Shown here in pieces: positions 11,778 to 23,039 of a stretch of DNA of 64,000 nucleotides. This stretch comes from Cephalopachus bancanus (Eukaryota > Chordata > Mammalia > Primates > Tarsiidae), in assembly GCA_027257055.1 (NCBI GenBank), contig JAPVLO010000123.1, forward strand, positions 62,001 to 126,000, read 5' to 3'. The notes below the pieces were generated by a model. That model made no database searches. It was not told where the DNA came from and worked only from the letters and a program-made list of their open reading frames with translations. Both the position numbers and the translations under genes were made by a program. Each line of letters starts with the position of its first letter. The first letter of the stretch is position 1.

Positions 11778-12113
11778 GTAAGAACAACATTCTTGCAAAT
11801 TATTCCATGATAATACTGGAATTAGGTTATATGGATAATTTTAAGTGTGAAATTGTGTCAAAATTAAGTTGCCTCTAAATAGATTAATATTTTAAATTTA
11901 CCATATTTTGTCAATTCAGAGATGCTCAATTTTAAATATTTTAACATGTCTGAAATGATGTGTCTCATTGATGCTGTCTTCTTATTGGCAGAATTAATTT
12001 GTTTTTGCATAGGACATAAAATTAGGGTGTTGTGGCTTGAGTTAATGGGTTTTTTCCTTTGCTTTCGTTTTTATGGTTGATTAAAACATAGACATGGTTT
12101 TAAAGTCAAAGGT

Positions 12114-12700
12114 CTAAAACAAAGTATATTTGGAGAAGTTTTCCTTCAAACTATTACCTCCATTGTGTTCACTCTTTCTCTTGTTGATAACAATTTTCAT
12201 TAATATTTTGAGGTTAGCTTTGCATTTTAAAAACAAATACACATATATCTGTGTATCCTCCCCCCTCCACTGACACAAAGGAAGTATATGCTTTTTTGCA
12301 ACTTCTTTCATTTGCTCATGTAGTCTACAGTTCACTGAGACCTTTTTTGTTTCTTTTAATTGCTCCATAATGTGCCCTTGAATGGATATTCTGTGCTTTA
12401 GTCAACCATTCTTCTAATAGTGAACATTTTGATTGTTTTTATTTTTGGTATCACAAATAGTGTTGCAATGAATAGTTTTAGATGCGGCCACTAGAAGTGG
12501 ATTTGCTAGGCTCGAGGCAAATCCATGTGTAATTTTGCTAGTATTATAAAGTTTTTCTCCATAAAAAATTTTCCAATTTGTGCAAGTATCTGCAGTGAGT
12601 TTCTATTTCCCCATATTCTTGCTAATAGGATATGTGCCACTGTACATGGTGAGATATGGTGTCTTCATGAAGTTTTATTTGCTGAGGAATGGATATTTTG
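12114..12700. mobile_element. Old LINE-1 remnant
   Basis: AT-rich sequence with the theme of L1 3' regions (tccataatgtgcccttgaatgg, gttgcaatgaatag). It is strongly diverged and family and ends are approximate. Confidence 0.45.
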
Positions 12701-12743
12701 AATGCAGCTGCATTTTAAAACAAAGCTTCAGGGGACTACTTGT

Positions 12744-12980
12744 TTTTTTTGTTTGTTTGTTTGAGTTGGAGTCTTATTCTGTCGCCCAGTCTGGATTGCA
12801 GTGGCACACTCACTACCACCACAGCCTCGATCTGCTGGGCTCAGGTGATACTTCAGCCTCAGCCTTCCAAGTAGCTGAAACTACAGGCATGTGCCACCAC
12901 GCTTGGCTAATTGTTTGATTTATTGTGGAGATGAGGTCTCCCAAGTTGCCCAGGTTGGTCTCGAACCTGTGGGCTCAAGC
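12744..12980 (-). mobile_element. Alu SINE, left monomer truncated
   Basis: The poly-T, right monomer and half the left monomer are present; the copy stops at gggctcaagc. Confidence 0.87.
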
Positions 12981-13120
12981 TGCTTGTTTCTTTGTAATTG
13001 AAATACCTTTAATTTATTTTGAATAATTATGTAGAAACTAACAATATTTCTATTTGTTATTAAGATAGTTAAGTAGACTCATACCTTTAGGAGTGTCTCT
13101 CTTTTCAATAGTGAGTTAGT

Positions 13121-13531
13121 TCATACAGTCGTGTGTTGCTTAACAATGGGGTTACATATCTGAGAAATGTGAAGCAATTTTGTCATTGTTCGAGTGTCAT
13201 AGAGGGTACTTTAATAAACCTAGATATTGTAATAATACAATAGTGTTTATTTATTGAGACAGGGTTTCTCTCTGTTGTTTAGGCTGGAGTGCAGTAGCAT
13301 GATGAAAGCTCACTGTAGCCTCGATCTGCTTGCGATCCTCCTGCCTCAGCCTCCTGAGAGGCTGGGACTACAAATGCACGCCTCCTTGCCTGGCTAATTT
13401 TAAAAATATTTTGTTGAGATGAGATCTTGCTGTGTTACTCAGGCTGGTCTTGAACTCTTGGCCTCAGGTGATGCTCTTACCTAGGCTTTCCTAAGTACTG
13501 GGATTACAGATGTGAGCCTGTGTGTCTGGCC
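13121..13531 (-). mobile_element. DNA-transposon end broken by an old Alu
   Basis: 13121-13210 starts with a terminal sequence (CAGTCGTGTGTTGCTTAAC) recalling a medium-age human DNA transposon. It is cut off by an AluJ-like copy at 13246-13531 (-). The Alu is certain; the transposon family is not. Confidence 0.6.
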
Positions 13532-13661
13532 TACAGAGGGATGGGATATGGCAGAAATTTAGCCATATGTTTTAGCAAGTTTTCTTAATACTAGAAAATC
13601 AAATTGGTTTATTTAGGTATTCTGGGGAATGACAAGTGATGTTTTCCACTTCTCTGTTTAG

Positions 13662-13812
13662 GAGTGTTTCTCAGGAGTTATCAGAAACTATCCTCACCAT
13701 GGTAGCCAATTGTAGTAATGTTATGAATAAGGCCAGACAGCCACCACCTGGAGTTATGCCAAAAGGACGTCCTCCTAGTGCTAGCAGCTTAGATGCCATT
13801 TCTCCTGTTCAG
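13662..13812 (+). CDS. CNOT1: CNOT1 coding exon, residues 660-710
   Basis: The exon completes Gly660, reads [10 protein letters not shown], and ends ISPVQ before gtaagt. The second half, with the [12 protein letters not shown] stretch, is proline-rich and marks the change from folded HEAT repeats to a flexible linker. The intron that follows hosts an H/ACA snoRNA at 14101-14234. Confidence 0.97.
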
Positions 13813-14100
13813 GTAAGTTAGTGCTATAATTGATATGTCTGCATTTCTTCAGAGACTTTGAATAGACTAAGCTTCTATATCATCATTTATAAATTGTATG
13901 AATTTATTACATTTTAGATAACTGCATGTTTAGCATCCACTTATTTTAAAGGAGATTCATAAATGGTCATTATAGTTGAGAATAGATTTTAATTATCAGA
14001 TAGAACATGACTCAGAGAGGAAAGATACAAAACAACTTATGTAGGTAATTGAAAAGGGTTTCTTTTTAAAATAAGAATTACATGGACTTTTGAGAAATAA

Positions 14101-14234
14101 GCACTGCCTTTGAACCTGATGTGTCTTGTTTGTAGCTTCACGGGCCAAGCAACAGTGCTAGAGCATAACGACTTGTTATAACTGGGGCTCTTCAGCTCTC
14201 AACTGAACTGCTCTTTTAAAAACAAGGTACATTT
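14101..14234 (+). ncRNA. SNORA50: H/ACA box snoRNA, probably SNORA50, intronic in CNOT1
   Basis: This 134-nt intron segment has the hairpin-hinge-hairpin-tail form of an H/ACA pseudouridylation guide. The 5' hairpin is closed by GCACTG/CAGTGC. A consensus H box AGAGCA follows directly at 14160-14165. The 3' hairpin is closed by CTTGTT/AACAAG with an inner stem GGGCT/AGCTC. The ACA box is at 14229-14231, exactly 3 nt before the mature end. Human CNOT1 hosts SNORA46 and SNORA50, and from remembered coordinates SNORA50 is the more 5' of the two, so this copy is called SNORA50. The snoRNA class is firm; the name rests on order only. It would be released from the spliced, debranched intron and act in the nucleolus with dyskerin, NOP10, NHP2 and GAR1. 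Confidence 0.8.
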
Positions 14235-14401
14235 AAGTTACTCCCTGACATCGACCACCCCCTTCTCTCTGGGAGCAACATATTGTGCTTCTATTTTAAG
14301 CTGCGTTGAATAGCCGATAGGTGTTTAAGAACAAAAGAGGCACTTAGTGATTTAGTGGCTACTATATAAAAATCATTTCCTTGTAATTTTCTTTTCGTTT
14401 C

Positions 14402-14617
14402 TTTCTTTTTTTTTTTTTTTCTTTTGAGTTGGAGTCTCACTCTGTCACTCAGTCTGCTGGAGTGCAGTGGCATACTCATGGCCACCACAGCCTTGACCTG
14501 CTGGGCTCAGGGCATCCTTCCATCTAGTCTTCCAAGTAGCTAGAACTACAGGCGTGTGCTACTATGCCCAGCTTTTTTATTTTTTATTTTAGAGATGAGG
14601 TCTCACCAAGTTGCCCA
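14402..14617 (-). mobile_element. Alu SINE, truncated
   Basis: The poly-T, right monomer and start of the left monomer are present, ending at aagttgcccagta. It lies 168 bases after the snoRNA. Confidence 0.87.
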
Positions 14618-15172
14618 GTAATTTTCTATAGTAACGAAGCTATGAGGTTGTGCCACAAGCTGAGAAGATTGAAAATGCCCATACTAGATATTTAAAGATA
14701 TTTTGATGAATAGCATACCTTGTTTTTGTTTTCAAAATCAGAGCTGATCTTTCCCCATCTCCAGATTCCGAAATTTTGACTATTTTCACTGGATGGTTTA
14801 TTTCTAATTCTAATGTTTTTATTTGTGTTGAAGTTATTTATATTAGCTTGAGAGATTATTTATTTTAAAGTGACTTATTGGAAATTGCAAGGACTTATTA
14901 ATGTAATAACTGTCCCATGTCACTACTAAATGTTTCATAGAACAGCTACAGGGAAGTTCATTGTAAGTGTTGATTTTTGAAGTTTTGTAGCCCTCTTCTT
15001 ATGGCTCTGGTATAGGTTGAGCATCTCTAATATGAAAATCCAAAATGCCCTCAAATCTGAAATGTTTTGAAGACCAACATGATGCCACAAGTGGAAAATT
15101 CCACACCTGACCACACCTATTATATGTCGAGTCAAGACAGTCATAACTTTGTTTTATGCAAAAAATTATTAA

Positions 15173-16105
15173 CCCTTTACACTCATAGATTACCTATCAG
15201 CAACTTGATAGCACTTTTTTACAAGTGAAAAACGAATCACTTCATATTAAATGGTATAGCATTGGAACCAATTATTTTATTGTAATGATATTTGACTTAC
15301 AGTGGAATTTTGGGCATTCAGGAACTTAATTTTGACGAAGAAGTGAAAATTTTCTATCTTATATTTTTCTAACGTGTGCAACAGTCACTGACAAGCATTG
15401 CAGGTTCATTGATGCTTGTTGTACAGTAGTAATTTGTAGAATCTTGCACTTGGTGTTTTTCTATTTGAGCAGACAGTGCAGTCTCGTTTTATTTCTCCCA
15501 TGAAAATAATATGTAAATTGTTGTCCAGTCTGTACATCACTGTGAAAGCACTTTACACATTCTCCTACATAGCAATAGCTGATTTTTAAAAACATATATC
15601 TCAGTATATATTTTATCTCTTTTTTGTTTTTTCTTTTTTTTGAGTTGGAGTCTCACTCTGTTGTCCAGACTGGAGTGCAGTGGCTGCTCCCGGCCACCGC
15701 AGCCTCGACCTGCTGGGCTCCGGTGATCCTTCCACCTCAGCCTTCCATGTAGCTGGAACTACAGGCACACGCTACCACGCCTGGCTGATTTTTTGATTTA
15801 TTGTAGAGATGAGGTCTTGCCTGCCCAAGCGGGTCTCGAACCCGCGGGTTCAGGCATTCCACTCACCTCAGCCTTCCAAAGGTGCGGGATTACAGGCTGA
15901 GCCACCAAGCCCAGCTTCTTTTTTGTTTTTTCATACAGTTTGAATGGAAAACTTCAAGGAAACATACATTTTTGAAAAATTTGTGCCGGCAAGATTTTGT
16001 CCTGTATAATCACCAGCAATCTCTTTATGTTCCCTCAGAGTGGGCATCAGAGTGGTTTGCTAGATTTATGATGTCCCCTCAGAGGGGATATCTGAGTGTG
16101 AAGGG
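15173..16105. mobile_element. piggyBac-like non-autonomous element with TTAA duplication
   Basis: The ends CCCTTTACACTCA and TGAGTGTGAAGGG are inverted repeats with one mismatch, flanked by TTAA at 15169-15172 and 16106-16109. Both features define piggyBac insertions. It resembles the primate MER75/Looper group. No transposase frame is visible, and an Alu sits inside. Confidence 0.75.
15624..15916 (-). mobile_element. Alu SINE inside the piggyBac-like element
   Basis: A full lineage-type dimer, the youngest layer of a three-deep nest (Tigger-like, piggyBac-like, Alu). Confidence 0.9.
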
Positions 16106-16512
16106 TTAAAAATATTGTATAAAATGTTCTTTATGCTATCTGTATAAAGGTGTAGATTAGCCATAGTAAATTTCATGTTTAGACATGGATTCCATCCCTA
16201 AGATACCTCATTACATATATGCAAATATTCCAAAACCCCAAATTTGAAATACTTCTTGTCCCAAGTATTTCAATAAGGGGTATTTAGTCTGTACTTTGGC
16301 AAAGACAAACTCTTAAAACGTATTCTGTATATGACATAGTAAGAAAAATAACTGGCACACTCGACTTGATAGTAAAGTATCATTATGATTGTGGGGGTGT
16401 TGCAGTTTGCCTATTAAGAGTATGGTGGGCTGTGACTAAAGAGTGCTTACGTGTGTCATGTCTACCTTTTCTTGAAGTATGTTTAATATATTTTTAAAAT
16501 GTTTTTCTTTAG

Positions 16513-16714
16513 ATTGATCCTCTTGCTGGAATGGCATCTCTTAGTATAGGTGGTTCAGCTGCCCCACACACCCAGAGTATGCAGGGTTTTCCTCCAAATC
16601 TGGGTTCTGCATTCAGTACCCCTCAGTCACCAGCAAAAGCATTTCCACCCCTTTCAACCCCAAATCAGACAACTGCCTTCAGTGGTATTGGAGGACTTTC
16701 ATCACAGCTTCCAG
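16513..16714 (+). CDS. CNOT1: CNOT1 coding exon, residues 711-778 (linker)
   Basis: The exon starts [10 protein letters not shown] after ctttag and ends SSQLP plus G of a split Val codon before gtaagg. It is 202 nt long. Ser, Pro, Gly and Thr dominate, so this is the disordered linker between the N-terminal HEAT region and the TTP-binding module. Confidence 0.97.
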
Positions 16715-17755
16715 GTAAGGGAGGTAGTGGGTGGGAGTATAGATTATTTTCAAGTTTCATTGTGTCTTAAGTGTATGGTAAGGAGTTTGTAGTCACTGTG
16801 ATAATGAAAACTTCCTCAGTATCCAGAATTGGGACGAGAAAAACATGTCAACCTGGTTGGAAAAAAAAATTTGGAGCTTTGTATTAGTGAAGTTGGTTGA
16901 ATTATTCAGTAAGGATTCATTATTACCAAGTGATAGTATAAACCGTGACACATGTTAATTACATATTTTAAAGGGCTTAGATCAAGAACTCACAGCTTTA
17001 TGAATTACTTCAGGTTGGTATAATAAAGATAGAAACTATTGTACATATCAAGTTCAGGCATTTATTCTGCTTGACTTGTTGCACTTAACTGACCTTGAAA
17101 ATGTTAGTAAATCCCTAAAACTTTTTCAGGGTTTTTTCAGATATTTTGTCTTGTGGCTTTATATTGAAATAAAGGCTACTTTTGTTTGTTTGTTTGTTAT
17201 ACCCACTTCTCTTGAGCCCTCTGTATTTTTTGTGTCATGCTGTAAATCAGAGTACTAAAACTTAAGAACTGAAATGTTGTCATGACTGTGATCTGGTAAA
17301 TACTGCTAGTATATTGTTCTAGCTTTGATGATTCATTCACTTAAACAGATGTTACTGTACTTATTAAGGCCTTCCTAGTAATGCTCTAACTATTTAAAGA
17401 TTGTCCTGACTCATAGTAACTAGAAGGTAGTAGCATGGAATTCTCCAGTTTTAATTGTTGAGAAAAGCAAGCCAGCTCCTCTTTTTTTGGACTACCTTGG
17501 GTATGCTGGTATGTGCTTTGAGAATGTATACATTAAATTTTTGGCATATTATCAAGAGTGCAAATAATAAAATAGTGCTGAAGATATTTTGGCATGGTCT
17601 CTTTCCATCCTCTTACGAATTTATGGTGTATAAAATTGAGTAAATAAGGGAATTAGCACAAAGACCTTGACTTTTAAAATGAGAACATCTCAGATGTGAA
17701 TAAAGTTAAGAATACAAATAATGATAGGACTTCTGGCTGCCTTCGTTTTCTACAG
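16715..17755 (+). other. CNOT1 intron, unique
   Basis: About 1 kb of AT-rich intron with no SINE and no gene or RNA structure that I can support. Confidence 0.6.
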
Positions 17756-17902
17756 TAGGTGGTCTTGGCACAGGCAGCCTGACTGGTATAGGAACTGGGG
17801 CTCTTGGACTTCCTGCAGTGAATAACGACCCTTTTGTACAGAGGAAACTGGGCACCTCTGGACTGAACCAGCCTACATTCCAGCAGAGTAAGATGAAACC
17901 TT
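17756..17902 (+). CDS. CNOT1: CNOT1 coding exon, residues 778-827, with two in-frame donors
   Basis: The exon completes Val778, reads [10 protein letters not shown], and ends QQSKMKP plus T of a split Ser codon before gtaagt. A second donor, gtaaga, lies 15 nt earlier (exon end 17887). It would give QQ-T-DLSQ in frame by dropping SKMKP and changing Ser to Thr. This fits the human 2376- and 2371-residue isoforms, as I remember them. The segment is flexible linker. Confidence 0.96.
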
Positions 17903-18124
17903 GTAAGTGGTAGTGTTGTCTGTGACTGCGAAGTGTGACTGATGCACATAAAAAGTTTTTTATTTTACGTCTTATTTGGCTAATTGGGCCATATGCTGAT
18001 ATGCCTCCTAGACTGATGGGAATATATTAACAGATTTGAATTATTAAAATAAAAATTAGAGCTGTCAATCTACTTTTGCTCTAGATTGCCAGAACAAAGT
18101 TATGGTTAATAAAAGGCAGCATCG

Positions 18125-18405
18125 GGCCGGGCTCAGTGGCTCAGCCTGTAATGTCAGCACTTTGGGAGGCCGAGGGGAGTGGATTGCCTGAGCCCATGAG
18201 TTCGAGACCAAACTGGGCAACTTAGACCTCGTCTCTACAATAAATAAAAAAGTTAGCTGGACTTGTAGTTCCGGCTACTTGGAAGGCTGAGGTAGAAGGA
18301 TCACCAGAGCCCAGCAGGTTGACGCTTGGGTTACCATGAGTGTGCCACTGCACTCCAACCTGGGCGACAAAGTGAGATTCCAACCAAAAAATAAATAAGT
18401 ATAAA
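18125..18405 (+). mobile_element. Alu SINE
   Basis: A + dimer with a shortened linker. The remainder of the intron to 19236 is unique AT-rich sequence. Confidence 0.88.
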
Positions 18406-19236
18406 GGTAGCATCCTTAGGTGTTTATCCTCAAAGTAAGAGAGAAAAGACTTAAAACTTGTGCTTAACTGAAAAATTTGTTGGTGGGATGTCCCCCCCCC
18501 CCATATTTTTGTTTTTAGTAACAAGGCAGAAGCAGCAAGATTTTCAGATTCCTGTTTCGGCTTGGTAGTTTATTTTAAGGTTATGTTGTTTTAATGTGTA
18601 TATAGCCTTGTATGTCATAAACATTGCCATATAATATATGCTATATGATATCGTTTAGGCCAAATTTTTAATGTTTTACCTACTCAGTAATTTTATAATC
18701 CTAACTAAAGTCAGAGTAGTCATCCTTATAAATCTATAGGTGTAATTGACTTAGTCTTTGTCATTGAGACTAAACAGTCATGATACAAGGTTTGAAAGTA
18801 TACCAGCTGACTTGATAATGTTAGTGTGAAAGGCTTGTCTGAATGTTACGTTTGTAGCATGCTTTGTGTTTATATTAGTCTGTCATGCACATGCATTGAT
18901 GATTCTTATGTAAAGTGTAATTTTTATTATAAAATAATAGACTGGTTAACCTCATTAGAAATGAGGTTGTTTTAAGGGTAAGTGCATTTTAAGTTTGACC
19001 CTAATTTTCATGTTCTAATAAGTCCCAGCAAAGAAAATATTAAAGTAGAACTATGTAAGGCGATTTTGTTATATTTTATGTCTACCTAGAACACTTTAGT
19101 TGGAAACTTGACCACTTAATACTTCAGTTTTTAAATGTTTCCCCTTAAAGTTAGAACTCTATTGGTCTCTGGCCCTGTATGTTTTATGGAAGTGTGGAGG
19201 AAGGGTTAAATGCCTTTTTTGTTTTGTTTCTAACAG

Positions 19237-19361
19237 CGGACTTGTCTCAGGTATGGCCAGAGGCAAATCAGCACTTTAGTAAAGAGATAGATGATGAAGC
19301 AAATAGCTATTTCCAGCGAATATATAATCACCCACCACATCCAACCATGTCAGTTGATGAG
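19237..19361 (+). CDS. CNOT1: CNOT1 coding exon, residues 827-868
   Basis: The exon completes Ser827, reads [10 protein letters not shown], and ends TMSVDE before gtgagt. It is 125 nt long. It begins the HEAT/MIF4G-like module (about residues 820-999) that binds the C-terminal peptide of the ARE-binding protein tristetraprolin. Confidence 0.97.
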
Positions 19362-19607
19362 GTGAGTGTCTGGGATAATCTTATTATTTATTATTTAGGT
19401 CAATCTCAAATAAATGGCCTTTTCAGATTTTTAGAAATCCAGCTCTCCTAAGTGTTTTGATATATCTATGTGTCTTTTTGTAACCTTAATATTTATATCA
19501 AGCTCTATTTAGTAAATATTCTGCTTAACTGTCTTCTATTAAGAATATTTGAGGAAGGCTCTAATAATTTCCTTTCCGTGTGTCTTGTTTTTGTCTTGCT
19601 TTACCAG

Positions 19608-19894
19608 GTATTAGAAATGCTACAGAGATTTAAAGACTCTACTATAAAGAGGGAACGAGAAGTATTTAACTGTATGCTAAGGAACTTATTTGAAGAATAC
19701 CGATTTTTTCCCCAGTACCCTGATAAAGAATTGCATATAACAGCGTGTTTATTTGGTGGGATAATTGAGAAAGGACTGGTCACTTACATGGCACTCGGTC
19801 TGGCCTTGAGATATGTACTTGAAGCCTTACGCAAACCTTTTGGATCCAAAATGTATTATTTCGGAATTGCTGCACTAGATAGATTTAAAAATAG
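19608..19894 (+). CDS. CNOT1: CNOT1 coding exon, residues 869-964 (TTP-binding module core)
   Basis: This 287-nt exon runs from [10 protein letters not shown] to DRFKN plus AG of a split Arg codon before gtaagt. It holds most of the helices of the TTP-binding HEAT module. Confidence 0.97.
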
Positions 19895-19944
19895 GTAAGT
19901 AGATAGATTTCCTATGAAGATTTTTTTTTTTTTAATATAACGAG

Positions 19945-20045
19945 CAAAAATAACTACCATTTATCAACTAATGGATGCCAGGTCCTATTATTGTACATGT
20001 ATCAACAGATCTTACAGTGACTGTAGGAAGTAGAAGAGGAAGAAT
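19945..20045 (+). mobile_element. Possible MIR remnant
   Basis: ctaccatttatcaactaatg followed by gccaggtcctattattgt resembles the MIR start and its 'gccaggcactgttct' block. It is short and diverged. Confidence 0.4.
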
Positions 20046-20187
20046 CAAAAACAAATCAATTACTTACAATTATCAAATATGTGGTAGGAAAACCAAAATG
20101 AGATAATGGGTTTTTGGCTGTTTATTATTTATTGAGATGCATTTTACTACGTACACTAGAAGTCACCCTACTTCTCCCCACTCCCCT

Positions 20188-20484
20188 TTTTTTTTGAGCT
20201 GGAGTTTCAACACTGTCGCTCAGGCTGGAGTGTAGTACACAATCCTGGCTCACTGCAGCCTTGACCTGCTGGGCTCAGGAATCATTTCACCTTAGCCTCC
20301 AAAGTAGCTGGGACTACAGGCACACACACCACACTTGGCTGATTTTTTTCTTCTTCTTCTTTTTTTTTGTAGAGATGAGGTCTCGCTATGTTGCCCTGGC
20401 TGGTTTTGAATTTCTGGCCTCAAGCAATCCTTCTGCCTTGGCCTCTCAAAGTGCGTGATTACAGGCTTGAGCCACCATGCCCTA
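20188..20484 (-). mobile_element. Old Alu SINE
   Basis: A full - dimer with a cttcttcttct linker. Confidence 0.87.
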
Positions 20485-20689
20485 TCAGAAATCACCCTTT
20501 TATAGATATACAGTTCTTTGAATTTTGTTTTTTAATAAAGACAGCAAAATTTAGCAGTGGGTGTTTGTATATCAACTATAGTGACACTAATGTTAATAAG
20601 TTCTGATAACGCACTCCCATTGGACCAGCCAGTTCTTTGAATATTGGAAAATCTATGTAGTCATGTAAATACCACCACAATCAAGATAC

Positions 20690-21000
20690 TAAATGCTTTT
20701 GTCACCCTCAATACATTTTTTTGTTCCCCTTTGTAATCAGTCCATCTCCCAGACTTCTGCAGTCACTGATCTCTATAGTTTTGTCTCCAAAGATTTTCCA
20801 GAGGGTCATTTAAATGGAATTATATAATATGTAGTTCTTTGAGTCTGATGCTTCTGAGATTTATCCATGTTACTGCATGCTTTAGTGGCTTGTTTCTTTT
20901 TATTGCTGTAGTATTCTGTTGTATAGGTTGACTAAAAATTGTTTTTCTATTCATCTGTTGATGAAAAGTTGTTTCCAGATAGGAGTTTAAGTAGCTCGTT
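20690..21000. mobile_element. Old LINE-1 remnant
   Basis: Themes such as tttatccatgttactgcatg and tattcatctgttgatg are typical of old L1 3' segments. Ends and orientation are uncertain. Confidence 0.45.
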
Positions 21001-21261
21001 TTACTCTAACTTACAGTAAAATATGGTCTTTCCAAAGTAAACGTAATTATTATTTTCTGATGTAAATAGAATGAAAATGTATTTTTTCCACTCTACTTCT
21101 GTGCTCTTCCCTTTGGCTTTCTGGCATTCTTTTCAAATAAGTTATTCATAGGTATAGTGAAGTGTCCAAAATTAGCATTTGAGAGAAGGTTTTTGTTAGT
21201 ATATTAGTAGTGCTCCTTTTCTTACCTGAAATGATGACTGAATGAATGTTTTTGTTGGCAG

Positions 21262-21340
21262 ATTGAAGGACTATCCGCAGTATTGTCAACACTTGGCTTC
21301 TATCAGTCACTTTATGCAATTTCCACATCATTTACAGGAG
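21262..21340 (+). CDS. CNOT1: CNOT1 coding exon, residues 964-990
   Basis: This short 79-nt exon completes Arg964, reads [10 protein letters not shown], and ends PHHLQE before gtaaaa. It closes the TTP-binding module. Confidence 0.96.
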
Positions 21341-21595
21341 GTAAAAGCTCTCAATGCCTAAAGCCCAAGTAATAGCTTAGTATTTGGAGGGTTTATTTTG
21401 TTTTTAATGTGTATACTCAAATTATCCCTTTTTCTTTAAACTCTGAATGATTGGTCTCAAAATGATGGTGCAAATTAACTGAATCATGGGTTTATCTATT
21501 TTGATTTGTTTTGGGACTTCATGATTAGCATGAGCTAAGTATACATATCGTTGCTCATTTTATGGCTTTATAAGAGAACATAAAAATGTTCAAGG

Positions 21596-21895
21596 CCAGG
21601 CTCGGTGGCTCAGCCTGTAATCCCATGCTTTGGGAGGCCGAGGTGAGTGGATTGCCTGAGCACGCGGGTTCAAGACCCACCTGGGCAACTTGGCGAGACC
21701 TCATCTCTACAATAAATCAAAAAAGAATTAGCCGGGCGTGGTAGCGTGCGCCTATAATTCCGGCTACTTGGAAGGCTGAGGCGGAAGGATCACCGAAGTC
21801 CAGCAGGTTGAGGCTGTAGTAGCTGAGAGCAGCCACTGCACTCCAGTCTGGGCGACAGTGAGACTCCAACTCAAAAAAATAAAATAAAAAAAAAT
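21596..21895 (+). mobile_element. Alu SINE, lineage-type
   Basis: A full + dimer with an A-rich tail (aaaaaaataaaataaaaaaaa). Confidence 0.92.
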
Positions 21896-22189
21896 GTCAG
21901 TCAATTCATAGATTATCTTTTCTAAGTAGTGGGATTGCCTGATTTAATCAAATTTTTACTAGTTCTTTTAGCATGTTAATGCTATTGAAGAATAGGCATA
22001 TTGTACTGTTATTAAGAGACTCTTTATACTAGTTATGTGTGGAAAGCCTACCTGATTCTATAAGGAAATTGGAGTGGGAGTCTTAGGTATATAAATCAGT
22101 AAGATTTTTCTCTGCTTTAAGTGTTAATATGATTTAAAGCTGTTACACATAACACTTAGACTGGTGTTTATTAAAAATATAGGCTTTTT

Positions 22190-22499
22190 GCTGGGCTCGG
22201 TGGCTCAGCCTGTAATCCCGCGCCTTTGGGAGGCTGAGGTGAGTGGATTGCCTGAACCCGCGGGTTCGAAACCCGCCTGGGTAGGGAGACCTCATACAAT
22301 AAGTCAAAAAACTAGCCAGGCGTGGTGGCACGTGCCTGTAGTTCCAGCTACTTGGAAGGCTGAGGCGGAATGATCGCCGGAGCCCAGCAGGTAGAGGCTG
22401 CGGTGACCGGGAGTGGCCACTGCACTCTAGTCTGGGCGACAGAGTGAGACTCCAACTCAAAAAAACAAAACAAAACAAAATAAAAAATAAAAATAAAAA
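22190..22499 (+). mobile_element. Alu SINE, lineage-type
   Basis: A full + dimer with CCCGCGGGTTCGAAACCCG around the left-monomer B box and a long A-rich tail. Confidence 0.92.
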
Positions 22500-22740
22500 T
22501 ATGGACTTTTTATCATCTCCTTAGATTTCTTTGAGGTACTTGTTTTAAAGGAGGCAGTCCCTGGGGAAATAGACCTCAGGAATATATGTTTTTAAGTTAT
22601 CTTGTGTGATTTTTGTTGTACTTGAAGTTTGAGAACCATTGTTTTAGTGATTGGTTTTGGGTTGATTGGTAGGCATTATTTATACCTTTGTCTTAGTTTT
22701 GGTCAAAGTTAGCTTATATAGTACAGGAAAGTTGGTTAAT

Positions 22741-23039
22741 CTTTTTTTTTTTTTTTTTGAGTTGGAGTCTCACTCTGTCGCCCAGGCTGGAGTGCAGTGG
22801 CATGCTACCGGCCACTGCAATCTCAACCTGCTGGGCTCAGGCGATCCTTCTGCCTCAGCCTTCCAAGTAGCTGGAACTATAGGTGCGCTGCCACGCCCAG
22901 CTAATTTTTTGATTTATTGTAGAGATGAGGTCTCACCATCTTGCCCAGGCTGGTCTTGAACCCCCGCGGACTAAGGCAATCCTCTCGCCTGGGCCTCCCA
23001 AAGTGTTGGGATTATAGGCTTGAGCCACCGCGCCCAGCC
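22741..23039 (-). mobile_element. Alu SINE
   Basis: A full - dimer flanked by ggttaatctt at both sides (target-site duplication). The sequence from 23040 to 24096 is unique intron with no gene seen. Confidence 0.92.

Larger units (their letters stand above)
15013..16293. mobile_element. Tigger/MER2-like DNA transposon, split
   Basis: The ends ggttgagcatctctaat and caataaggggtatttag are imperfect inverted repeats. The internal gccacaagtggaaaattcc is typical of this pogo-type family. The element is split by a second transposon at 15173-16105. Confidence 0.7.

Noticed and set aside
12114..12368. 84-codon open frame on the - strand
   Set aside because: Lies in old L1-like sequence, shows no L1 protein motif and no splice context.
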